From Methanobacteriota archaeon (GTDB taxonomy: Archaea > Thermoplasmatota > Poseidoniia > Poseidoniales > Poseidoniaceae): DNA of 8,242 nucleotides. Shown piece after piece: positions 1-6,573 of the stretch (the stretch's first letter is position 1; the number at the start of each line of letters is the position of its first letter). The notes under the pieces are model-generated. The model was given only the letters and a program-made list of their open reading frames with translations. It was not told the origin of the DNA and searched no databases. A program made the position numbers and the translations under genes. The stretch is taken from NCBI GenBank assembly GCA_002727515.1, contig PBXF01000060.1, forward strand, positions 1 to 8,242, in the 5' to 3' direction.

Positions 1-353
1 AGTATCGGGCTCCAGCGAGAGTTGTCTCGCCTCTCCATGAGAGCGATATTGACCGTGTACATGCCATTGCCGCGGATGAACTCCTTGGTTCCATCGAGCG
101 GATCGACCAAGAAGCATAGTTCGCTGCCCAGGGGATCGCCGGCGGAGCCCTCCTCGGAGACAATGGGGATTTCAGGATGGATCTTGGACAATGCCTCCTC
201 GATGATTTGGTGGGCCCGTAAATCGGCAACTGTTACAGGTGAGCCGTCCCCTTTCAATTCGAATTCTTCCGGTTTGAAGGATTCTCGCACGCTCATTATC
301 TCAGAGCCTGCCTTCTGGGCAACTATGCATATTCTTAGTGCCAAATCGTCCAT
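1..353 (-). CDS. cysQ: 3'(2'),5'-bisphosphate nucleotidase (CysQ family), 5' part, cut by window edge
   Basis: Translated on the minus strand from the ATG at 353-351, this gives 117 residues that stay open to the window edge, roughly half of a CysQ/inositol-monophosphatase-fold enzyme (usually near 250 residues). It begins MDDLALRICIVAQKAGSEIM, the usual N-terminal helix. Family landmarks follow in order: KGDGSPVTVAD (34-44), PIVSEEG (63-69) with the metal-binding Glu, and FLVDPLDGTKEFI (81-93) with the metal-binding Asp84 and Asp87. The KEFI ending favours CysQ over inositol monophosphatase. Such enzymes hydrolyse 3'-phosphoadenosine 5'-phosphate (PAP) to AMP in the cytosol, with Mg2+. The reading frame stays open upstream of 353 but shows no other start codon back to 420, so this ATG is preferred. 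The gene is divergent from the glycan operon and richer in GC (about 54%), so it may be flanking core genome. The C-terminal half, including the last metal ligand, is outside the window. Confidence 0.9.
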   Translation of the reverse strand, partial: MDDLALRICIVAQKAGSEIMSVRESFKPEEFELKGDGSPVTVADLRAHQIIEEALSKIHPEIPIVSEEGSAGDPLGSELCFLVDPLDGTKEFIRGNGMYTVNIALMERRDNSRWSPI

Positions 354-424
354 GAGGCATGGCAGGAGCGGGAAACGTGTTATTCTTGTGGAACAGTGAT
401 AATCAGCAATAGCGGCCCCATAAC
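354..424. promoter_or_regulatory. Divergent intergenic region holding both upstream promoters
   Basis: These 71 bases separate the leftward cysQ start from the rightward acyl-AMP ligase start, so both promoters should lie here unless they reach into coding sequence. No Shine-Dalgarno sequence precedes the ATG at 425, which fits a leaderless message. An AT-rich stretch GTGATAATC at about 396-404 lies roughly 20-29 bases upstream of that ATG and could be a weak archaeal TATA element. In the other direction, GAATAACAC (plus-strand 376-384, read on the minus strand) lies about 23-31 bases upstream of the cysQ ATG. Neither is a strong match, and both assignments are inference from position. Confidence 0.35.
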
Positions 425-2071
425 ATGGGTGGAGGCCCTCACTTCATACAAAGGATCTCCGAAAACATCCGTGATTTGTGCGATGAGGACTATGCAACAT
501 TCGCCTTCAAAGAAGGGGATATTCGCTGGAAATGGCAGGATCTAGAGCTTAATTCCAACTGGGTTAGGAATGAATTATCAGATCTCCAAAGAGGTGTTGT
601 GTTGATTTTTCTCAGAGATATGCGGATGATACATGCATCGTTATTCGGAGCTTTACTCTCAGGATTTATTCCATCAATCATGCCCTGTACATCTCCAAAA
701 CAGGACTCAGGAGCATACTGGAAATCCCACAATGAGCTTCTAGCGCGAATTGAACCAATTGCTATTCTCACGGTACAAGAGGTGCACTCGGAAATGGTCG
801 ATGCAGGTATGATTCTAGATAATATCAAGCTGATTGAAATCGATATGATGGAACCTATTGAAAGAGAGTTTTCGAGTTATTCATCTGCTTCCGGGGATAT
901 CGCATTGTTACAACACAGCAGCGGTACAACGGGTCTGAAGAAAGGAGTATCACTCACCAATAAGGCGGTCGCTCTCCATTCAGAGCGCTATGGTTCTGCT
1001 TTAGCAATCGGTAAGGGAGATAGTGTGGCAAGTTGGTTGCCACTGTATCACGATATGGGGCTAATGGCATGCATGGTCATGCCGGCCTATCACGGCGTCC
1101 CTATTGTGCAAATGGACCCATTTGATTGGACAGCGGATCCGCAATCGTTCCTGGAAATGATTGAGAGGAATAATACGACCTTGTGTTGGATGCCGAATTT
1201 TGCATTTGACCTATATGCAAATATATCCTCAGTTCTCCGTGATAATATCGATGTTTCTTGTATGAGGGGTTGGATCAACTGCTCTGAAGTCTGTAGGCCT
1301 GAATCGATGGACAGATTCCAAAATCAGATGGGTGTTTTTGGCGTTGGAAATGAAGATGTGCAGTGTTGCTATGCGATGGCTGAAACGGTATTTGCTGTTT
1401 CTCAGACCGAGATTGGGCGCGCGCGTTCACCGGCATGCTTCGCAAGTGAGAGCCTCAATCGTGGTAGCAAGGCAACCTTGGATACACATGGCGTTCAGAT
1501 TGCCTCATCGGGCAAGAAGCTAGAGGGAATAGATATTGCAGCCTACAATGAAAGAGGTGAGCCATTAGCCGAGGGATATGTGGGGGAACTAGGCATCAGA
1601 GGAGACTATCTTTTCAGCGGTTACTTCAATTTGAGGGAAGAAACGGAGTCGAGGATAGTGGAATCGATTTACTTCACCCGTGATTTAGGATTTACATTTG
1701 AGGGTGAAGTTTACGTTCTGGGGCGGACGGACGATGTGATCATCGTAAATGGGAGAAATGTATACGCGCACCAGGTCGAGAGTATTCTATCCATGATTGA
1801 GGGGGTTAAACCCGGGAGATCTGCCGCACTGGGACTCGTGAATCACTCCACAGGTTCCGAGGTACTAATCACAGTCTGCGAATTAGAAATAGGATTCTCT
1901 GCCACTGAACGCAATGGTCTCAAGAGGGAAATTAAGAAAGCGGTATTCGACGAAATTGGCATAGCCCCCCAAAGGATAGAATTCGTTAAACCAGGGTGGA
2001 TAAGAAAAACCTCAAGTGGCAAGATTAGTAGAAAGGAAAACCTGAGGAGGTATTTGGATGAGTTTGAATGA
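425..2071 (+). CDS. AMP-forming acyl ligase, fatty-acyl-AMP ligase (FAAL)-like
   Basis: This 548-residue enzyme of the ANL adenylation superfamily should activate a carboxylic acid with ATP to an acyl-AMP and pass it to a carrier thiol. Visible motifs are the P-loop QHSSGTTGLKKG (163-174), SWLPLYHDMGL (203-213), the aromatic/Glu motif YAMAE (316-320), TRDLGF (418-423) with the ribose-binding Asp, GRTDDVIIVNGRN (433-445) at the hinge, and TSSGKISRKE (529-538) with the catalytic Lys533. The WLPLYHDMGL motif and the long stretch between YAMAE and the GELGIRG segment (including IASSGK, 359-364) resemble fatty-acyl-AMP ligases more than acyl-CoA synthetases. Its stop overlaps the start of a carrier protein gene by 14 bases, so that protein is the obvious acceptor. 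The acid substrate cannot be read from sequence; a fatty acid, another small acid or an amino acid is possible. The ATG at 425 is the first in frame and has no Shine-Dalgarno sequence. Confidence 0.9.
   Translation: MGGGPHFIQRISENIRDLCDEDYATFAFKEGDIRWKWQDLELNSNWVRNELSDLQRGVVLIFLRDMRMIHASLFGALLSGFIPSIMPCTSPKQDSGAYWKSHNELLARIEPIAILTVQEVHSEMVDAGMILDNIKLIEIDMMEPIEREFSSYSSASGDIALLQHSSGTTGLKKGVSLTNKAVALHSERYGSALAIGKGDSVASWLPLYHDMGLMACMVMPAYHGVPIVQMDPFDWTADPQSFLEMIERNNTTLCWMPNFAFDLYANISSVLRDNIDVSCMRGWINCSEVCRPESMDRFQNQMGVFGVGNEDVQCCYAMAETVFAVSQTEIGRARSPACFASESLNRGSKATLDTHGVQIASSGKKLEGIDIAAYNERGEPLAEGYVGELGIRGDYLFSGYFNLREETESRIVESIYFTRDLGFTFEGEVYVLGRTDDVIIVNGRNVYAHQVESILSMIEGVKPGRSAALGLVNHSTGSEVLITVCELEIGFSATERNGLKREIKKAVFDEIGIAPQRIEFVKPGWIRKTSSGKISRKENLRRYLDEFE
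2044..2051 (+). promoter_or_regulatory. Strong ribosome-binding site for the carrier protein gene
   Basis: GAGGAGGT lies inside the 3' end of the acyl ligase gene, six bases before the ATG at 2058. It is a near-complete match to the 16S rRNA 3' end and fixes the start of the carrier protein gene. Together with the 14-base overlap it suggests that ligase and carrier are made in a set ratio. Confidence 0.7.
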
Positions 2072-2318
2072 TGGCGATGGAATATCGATTCAAACAACAG
2101 TTCTGAACTGTATTCGAAAGGAAACGGGACATGTAGGCCAGATATCGCTTACAGATGTTGCAGAGGATGTAGACGGATGGGACTCAATAGCACATATTCG
2201 GATTATGTATAGAATCGAGATGACCCTGGGCATTGATGTGGACATCAAAGAGACTTACTCGGCTGAAACCATCGGAAATCTCGTGGACATGGTTAGGAAA
2301 ATATGCTCAGGCGGTTAG
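2058..2318 (+). CDS. Free-standing acyl carrier protein
   Basis: This small acidic protein of 86 residues has the carrier-protein landmark GWDSIAHIRIM (40-50). Ser43 is the predicted attachment site for the 4'-phosphopantetheine arm. It is followed by the helix III/IV pattern of PP-binding domains (IEMTLGIDVD, then AETIGNLVDMV). The motif is closer to carriers that work with stand-alone ligases than to the DSLD motif of fatty-acid-synthase ACP. It should hold the acyl group loaded by the overlapping upstream ligase as a thioester. A strong Shine-Dalgarno sequence precedes it. No phosphopantetheinyl transferase is encoded in the window, so that enzyme must lie elsewhere. The gene overlaps the next one by 16 bases. 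Carrier proteins are uncommon in archaea, which do not use a standard type II fatty-acid synthase, so its presence needs an explanation. Confidence 0.88.
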   Translation: MSLNDGDGISIQTTVLNCIRKETGHVGQISLTDVAEDVDGWDSIAHIRIMYRIEMTLGIDVDIKETYSAETIGNLVDMVRKICSGG

Positions 2319-3202
2319 TTCCTATGATAATGGCGGATATGGTACAAGGGACTTCCGAGCGCAATACGAGGGTGCTTGGTCTAGGGACCTGCCGTCTCAG
2401 GGATATGATTCTTGGAATCAGAGGATCAGAATCATCGCTAAAGAATGTCGAGGGCCATAAGATAATATCTGGATTTTGCCATTCACTTGAAGATTCGATA
2501 CAGAAGTTGAATATCCTGAAAAATAGCCTGGAATGGCCAATAAAGGCTGATTTGCTAATACATGGAAGACGTGTTTCAGAAAATGAGGGGTATGCCCGTC
2601 GAAAGAGAATATACTCCGAAATTGGTCAATTATTCGAATTTTCAAAGGATGACTTAGTAGTCGTAGAATGGAGCAGTCTGAAGAGATGCACTATGGAGGG
2701 TTGGGACATAAACCCGAGTTATCTCGGACATCACATTGTGAGGCCTGGTGGAATAGCATGGTTGGATTGGTGGAGTGCGGGCTCTCCCCAAGATGTAATC
2801 GTTGATGATTTTCTATCCAGAAGAGGTGAAATTTCTCAACAAGACTTTTCCGACGAAGATCTAGTCTCAATACTCCGAGGTACCTCGATTGTGAACAGTG
2901 ATGCCGAAGACTCGGTTCGATCGCTGAAACTTCTCCAATCTCTTTGCGATGATGCGAAGTTGGTCATAGTGTTGCCGCATTACTCCCCGAACAAGATACA
3001 CGATATAGTAGACTCGAACGAGGAACGTCTGAAGAGCATTCATTTCGTGTACATTCAAGAAATTGTGAGCGACATTGGACGAGAAAGAGCATTCAGAAGC
3101 GGGGGTAGCGATTTGAGTCACTTTGAAGAAGAAGCCTTGGAGGCTATACAGTCTGCTTTCTATAAATCGCTGCATGAAGGCGAAATATTGGGGGGCGCAT
3201 GA
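2303..3202 (+). CDS. SGNH/GSCFA-like protein of unknown function, possible acyl transferase
   Basis: I do not recognise this 299-residue protein by family name. It has a layout that recalls SGNH-fold hydrolases and acyltransferases: a strand-turn RVLGLGTCR (23-31), a hydrophobic strand DLVVVEWSS (117-125), a second one KLVIVLPHYS (219-228), and DLSHF (270-274) near the C-terminus, matching the block-V DxxH catalytic pair (Asp270, His273). In the first block the usual GDS is GTC, so Cys30 would stand in the place of the nucleophilic Ser, as in GSCFA-type relatives. There is no signal peptide or membrane segment, so it should be cytosolic. Position directly after the ligase and carrier genes suggests it moves or releases the carrier-bound acyl group; this is inference. 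The ATG at 2303 has AGGA at 2295-2298; ATGs at 2324, 2330 and 2339 would also keep the fold intact. The end overlaps the glycosyltransferase start as ATGA. Confidence 0.6.
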   Translation: MLRRLVPMIMADMVQGTSERNTRVLGLGTCRLRDMILGIRGSESSLKNVEGHKIISGFCHSLEDSIQKLNILKNSLEWPIKADLLIHGRRVSENEGYARRKRIYSEIGQLFEFSKDDLVVVEWSSLKRCTMEGWDINPSYLGHHIVRPGGIAWLDWWSAGSPQDVIVDDFLSRRGEISQQDFSDEDLVSILRGTSIVNSDAEDSVRSLKLLQSLCDDAKLVIVLPHYSPNKIHDIVDSNEERLKSIHFVYIQEIVSDIGRERAFRSGGSDLSHFEEEALEAIQSAFYKSLHEGEILGGA

Positions 3203-4980
3203 TGCCATTTGTTAGCAGGTCTTTCCCCGTGGAAGAGGGCTCATCCTCCGGAAAATTGGCTCAGGGGTTGCGTCTCCTGATAATCACAGACCCTAGATGC
3301 GTGAATGAGCCGCTCCACCCAAATAGGTTTGATTCGTGGGGGACGGTCTACGGGTATTTCATAATCAGATCTTTACAGCAACACGGCGCTTATGTGGAGA
3401 TAGAAAGCATAGATGAAGCAGTAATAGATACGTTTCCTAGAATCGGAAATGATGCTCCGTTCGATCATGCGATATTCATTGTAAACAGAGTTTCTGATCT
3501 TTATCCCCCCGAATTATTCGTTAATGTGAGGAAGAAATTGAGACCTGGTGGAAAATTATTCTCTCTAGACGACCATGATAAAAATATAGTTCATGAGGAT
3601 ATGCGTTTTTGTGCCACGATTACTAGTCCGAATTCTGATGTTGATAAGAAGAAACAAGTTTTCTGGGGGGCTGATAGCGATATCTTCTACTCAGATAAAG
3701 ATGAAGACACGCTGAGGATTCTGCTCGATACCTGGCATTTTGAGGAGCGAAAATGGGATCGGACACGGGAAATACTTCAATCTGCAATTGATAATGTTGA
3801 ATTATTTGACTTGGAAAAAATAGGTAAGAAGAATATCGAGATCATAGCATGGGGCAGCACAGGCCCGGAGATTTTTTCATGCGACGACGACATTGAGAGG
3901 CTTGTTCGCATCCCTGCAAGAATTCGTTTTGACGATATGGTGGATCTATTGTCTTCTACGGACATATTCATGGTTACGCATTCCGAATCCATGGGATTGA
4001 CAATACTGGAAGCTGCTGTCAGCGGTTGTCTCGTGGCCATACCGACTCCTTTGGAGGGTGATCGGGAAATCGGACACTTCATCAAAAGAGATCTTGCTTC
4101 GACGATACCCCATTTTGAATATTCGATGAATGAAGGAAAAGTGGATCCCCCTTGGAATGAGATGCTGGAACACATCGACTCAAAGGCGATACGCAAGGAC
4201 AGTATCGATCTAGATTGGTCCTCTGTAGCACGAAGAATGATTGGCGAGTTTGGGAGGGGGAGCGGTCCTTCCGCAGGATCGGCAGATGAAAGAATCGAAT
4301 ATTCATTTGATGATAGGAGCAGAATGGTTGCCACAAAGAATCTGATTTCCGAGTCTAACCCGTCTCCTGAATCGATATCTAACTTCATTATGAATTGGTA
4401 TAATAATCCTAATTTTGATTCCGATACGAAGGCTACATTCTTCAATATGCTAGAGAAATCACTGGACAGTAAATTAGACCCTGATTCTTGGTTTAGGAAT
4501 CGTTGTTTGCAACAATATTCGATAATATCCGGATTGCCAGTAGAGGTAATAGTCACAATTGAAAGATTGGGGGGTGATTTAGACAAGCCGGATAGAAGGT
4601 TAAATTTAATTTCAAAAATTTTGAGCGATTTTGATACAAAAGGGGCTGTTCTAGACGTTGGAGAAGGAGATAGAAGAAAGATTCTACTGGAAAATCTGGA
4701 AATTTTGTCGGAGAACGATTTTCTTCATTTTATGCTTGATCCCGAGGGAGATGCTAATCGTTCGCTGGGAAGAATTCTTGAAGAAATCTATCTGCAAGAC
4801 TTTGAGATACTCGAAGCGATAATCACGCGCATCCCTCATCAAATGGATCCATGGAAAATCATGATTAGAGGCCATTGGAATTTGGGCAATCATCAATTGG
4901 CCATCTCGATTGCTAATGAAGCTCTGAAGCATCATCCGGAAGATTCCTGGATTCAAGAAATTGCGAATAGGGGTGTTTGA
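3199..4980 (+). CDS. GT-B glycosyltransferase with C-terminal helical/TPR-like extension
   Basis: This 593-residue protein has a GT-B core at about 20-350. Its N-terminal half starts with LRLLIITDPR (24-33) and ends near QVFWGADSDIFY (153-164), which resembles the G-(V/A)-D-x-x-x-F element of GT4 enzymes. The C-terminal Rossmann half contains FDDMVDLLSSTDIFMV (244-259), followed by ESMGLTILEAAVSGCLVAIP (263-282) with the EX7E pair Glu263 and Glu271 that binds the sugar nucleotide. It should transfer a sugar from a nucleotide donor in the cytosol, presumably in glycan assembly. Residues from about 365 to 593 form an extra, mostly helical region with no family I recognise; the end (551-585: WKIMIRGHWNLGN, then AISIANEALKHHPED) looks like one TPR hairpin. 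The gene starts ATGATG, overlapping the previous stop by four bases; the second ATG at 3202 is equally possible. Its 3' third is only about 34% GC. Donor and acceptor are not deducible. Confidence 0.75.
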   Translation: MMPFVSRSFPVEEGSSSGKLAQGLRLLIITDPRCVNEPLHPNRFDSWGTVYGYFIIRSLQQHGAYVEIESIDEAVIDTFPRIGNDAPFDHAIFIVNRVSDLYPPELFVNVRKKLRPGGKLFSLDDHDKNIVHEDMRFCATITSPNSDVDKKKQVFWGADSDIFYSDKDEDTLRILLDTWHFEERKWDRTREILQSAIDNVELFDLEKIGKKNIEIIAWGSTGPEIFSCDDDIERLVRIPARIRFDDMVDLLSSTDIFMVTHSESMGLTILEAAVSGCLVAIPTPLEGDREIGHFIKRDLASTIPHFEYSMNEGKVDPPWNEMLEHIDSKAIRKDSIDLDWSSVARRMIGEFGRGSGPSAGSADERIEYSFDDRSRMVATKNLISESNPSPESISNFIMNWYNNPNFDSDTKATFFNMLEKSLDSKLDPDSWFRNRCLQQYSIISGLPVEVIVTIERLGGDLDKPDRRLNLISKILSDFDTKGAVLDVGEGDRRKILLENLEILSENDFLHFMLDPEGDANRSLGRILEEIYLQDFEILEAIITRIPHQMDPWKIMIRGHWNLGNHQLAISIANEALKHHPEDSWIQEIANRGV

Positions 4981-5047
4981 CTATCGCCAATACTCATCAA
5001 CTCAAGTCCATTGGTAGTGTCTAGGAAGTAAGGGGGGTTTTACAAGA
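4981..5047. other. Short intergenic gap before the ABC exporter genes
   Basis: This is the only sizeable gap (67 bases) inside the rightward gene set. It contains AGGGGGG at 5031-5037, ten bases before the permease ATG, a plausible though distant ribosome-binding site. I see no hairpin followed by a T-run and no convincing TATA box, so read-through from the upstream genes is likely. It may mark the joint between two functional blocks. Confidence 0.4.
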
Positions 5048-5869
5048 ATGGACATCACTACAATAGACTCTCAAGGGTGTAAAACCATTCCATCTGATCC
5101 AAAAGATGAGTTTCACAGGGATCTACTGAAATCGGGAGTGGTAGTGAGGAAGGATACCTACAGTCAAACTGTCGGGTCTTATCTGGGATTTATCTGGCTG
5201 GTGCTGGACCCATTGGTACTAACATTGGTCTATCTTTTCGTTTTCACTATAATTTCTCACAGAGAAGATTCAGCGGCCATCTTCGTTAGCCTGGGGATAA
5301 TCAGGGGCCTTCAGAGAGCTCTGATGGTATCTTCCAGCCCTATGTCCCTCAAAGCGCAGAGAGGTTTTCCCATTGAAAGGGTCAGAACCAGGGTCTTGGT
5401 GATGTCAAACACGACAATTGTGGGCCTAGATTCATTTTTCATGGGGATTGGGATTGCAGGAGTTCTAACTCTGGTTTTGGATAAATCTCTGGCTGGAGCG
5501 ATGATTTTCATCGTTGTATTATTTCTAAACAATCTGTGGTGGCATTCTGTGGGATTAATGGCATTGAATGTGACTTATGTAATTCCAGATTTTCATAAAC
5601 TTCTTTCATACTTTGGAATGGGCATGTTTTTCGTAAGCCCAGTGCTATACTCATTCAGCTTAACTTCGGGCTTGCACCGCACATTGCTGTACTTCAATCC
5701 GGCGACATACTTTATTGAGTTCTCAAGATATATCACAGGTTCTGAGCACAGCATGGGGCTACTTCCGATTGAGGGTTTCATCGTTGTCGGCATCAGTGGC
5801 CTTATGCTCTTAGGGGCGGGCAATTGGCGTCTAGATAAGATCAGATGGAATATGTCCAATAGGAGTTGA
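5048..5869 (+). CDS. Polysaccharide ABC exporter permease, Wzm/KpsM type (ABC-2)
   Basis: This integral membrane protein has 273 residues, close to the usual 260-275 of Wzm, KpsM and TagG. After a cytosolic N-terminus and an amphipathic stretch RDLLKSGVVVRKDTYSQ (24-40), it shows the family pattern YLGFIWLVLDPLV (45-57) leading into the first membrane segment (about 48-69). Further hydrophobic segments lie at about 74-88 (weak), 118-145, 149-176, 186-205 and 239-259. Late landmarks are the short loop around SPVLYSFS (197-204) and LYFNPATYFIEFSRYI (214-229), the NP...R element of ABC-2 polysaccharide permeases. It should form a homodimeric channel with the ATPase encoded four bases downstream and move a lipid-linked glycan across the membrane. 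Charge-rich loops (REDS, 72-75; KAQRGFPIERVRTR, 102-115) probably contact the ATPase. O-antigen, capsule and teichoic-acid exporters share this family, so the cargo class is not fixed. Confidence 0.85.
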   Translation: MDITTIDSQGCKTIPSDPKDEFHRDLLKSGVVVRKDTYSQTVGSYLGFIWLVLDPLVLTLVYLFVFTIISHREDSAAIFVSLGIIRGLQRALMVSSSPMSLKAQRGFPIERVRTRVLVMSNTTIVGLDSFFMGIGIAGVLTLVLDKSLAGAMIFIVVLFLNNLWWHSVGLMALNVTYVIPDFHKLLSYFGMGMFFVSPVLYSFSLTSGLHRTLLYFNPATYFIEFSRYITGSEHSMGLLPIEGFIVVGISGLMLLGAGNWRLDKIRWNMSNRS

Positions 5870-5873
5870 AATC

Positions 5874-6572
5874 ATGGATTCTTGTATTTCTGTTAAGAAT
5901 CTGAATGTGGACTATATATCACTTGAAAGAAGAGGGATCCTTTCATTTGAGAGGAGGGTCAGAGTTTCTGCTCTGAGGGAAATATCATTTGATATAAAAC
6001 GCGGAGAAATCGTGGCCCTACTTGGTGCAAATGGCGCAGGGAAATCTACACTTCTATCTGCAATTGGTGGGCGAATTAAACCTAGTCAGGGTTCCATAAG
6101 GACTGCAGGCAAGGTTTTCACACTAAAAGGTGCCAACCCTGGCCTTGTGCCATCGATGTCTGCTAGGCAAAACGTCCGTTTGCTTGCAAGGGCGTATGGA
6201 ATTGAGAAAGAAGATTTAGACGAATTCGTAAAGGGCATAGAAGATTTTTGTGATTTGGGAGAGGCTTTCGATAGAAAATATTCGAGCCTATCTACGGGAC
6301 AGGCAGGAAGAGTAGGGTTCGGATTCACCACTTCGCTAAATCCGGACATACTATTGATGGATGAAACATTAGGTGTTGGTGACAAGGACTTCAGAAAAAA
6401 GGCTGAACAAAAAGCAAAATCATTCATGGAGCGAGGGGAAACAATACTGCTCTCAACTCACTCACTCAATTTGGCAAAAGACATGTGCTCACGAGGATTA
6501 TTGCTCGATAAAGGCGAGCTTATTTTCGATGGTCCGGTGATCGAGGCTGTTGATATGTATCTTGGTAGGTGA
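5874..6572 (+). CDS. Polysaccharide ABC exporter ATPase, KpsT/Wzt type without carbohydrate-binding domain
   Basis: This 232-residue nucleotide-binding subunit should power export of a glycan through the adjacent permease. Visible motifs are Walker A GANGAGKST (51-59), the signature LSTGQ (139-143), Walker B DILLMDE (158-164) with catalytic Glu164, the D-loop region LGVGDKDF (166-173) typical of Wzt/KpsT proteins, and switch His196 in STHSL. An extra N-terminal stretch YISLERRGILSFERR (14-28) precedes the core, as in polysaccharide-export ATPases. The chain ends right after the domain (VDMYLGR), so the C-terminal carbohydrate-binding domain that long Wzt proteins use to recognise a finished O-antigen is absent; this is the KpsT-like short form. 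The signature reads LSTGQAGRVGFG, where polysaccharide exporters more often have YSSGM..RL; the key Gly142 is kept. AGGAG at 5861-5865 provides the ribosome-binding site. Confidence 0.9.
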   Translation: MDSCISVKNLNVDYISLERRGILSFERRVRVSALREISFDIKRGEIVALLGANGAGKSTLLSAIGGRIKPSQGSIRTAGKVFTLKGANPGLVPSMSARQNVRLLARAYGIEKEDLDEFVKGIEDFCDLGEAFDRKYSSLSTGQAGRVGFGFTTSLNPDILLMDETLGVGDKDFRKKAEQKAKSFMERGETILLSTHSLNLAKDMCSRGLLLDKGELIFDGPVIEAVDMYLGR

Positions 6573-6573
6573 T
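6567..6573 (+). promoter_or_regulatory. Ribosome-binding site that bears on the dehydrogenase start
   Basis: AGGTGAT matches the 16S rRNA 3' end in the form common in archaea. It spans the ATPase stop codon (6570-6572) and even contains the GTG at 6569. A ribosome bound here would favour the in-frame TTG at 6578, four bases downstream, over the GTG inside the site itself. Confidence 0.45.

Noticed and set aside
22..399. Plus-strand open frame of 125 codons at the left edge
   Set aside because: It lies opposite a clear CysQ reading frame with the DPLDGTKEFI metal-site motif; its own translation shows no known motif.
425..2071. Reading the ligase as a non-ribosomal peptide adenylation module or D-alanine ligase
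   Set aside because: The WLPLYHDMGL motif and the long region after YAMAE fit FAAL-like enzymes better, and no condensation domain or DltB-like membrane acyltransferase is nearby. The alternative is not fully excluded.
3777..4586. Long minus-strand open frame of 269 codons
   Set aside because: It is fully antisense to the glycosyltransferase, including its EX7E motif region, and its Ser/Ile-rich translation looks like a mirror of that gene. No ribosome-binding site or motif supports it.
5031..5044. G-run followed by a short T-run as a possible terminator before the permease gene
   Set aside because: There is no stem-loop before the four Ts, and the G-run is better placed as a ribosome-binding site for the permease.
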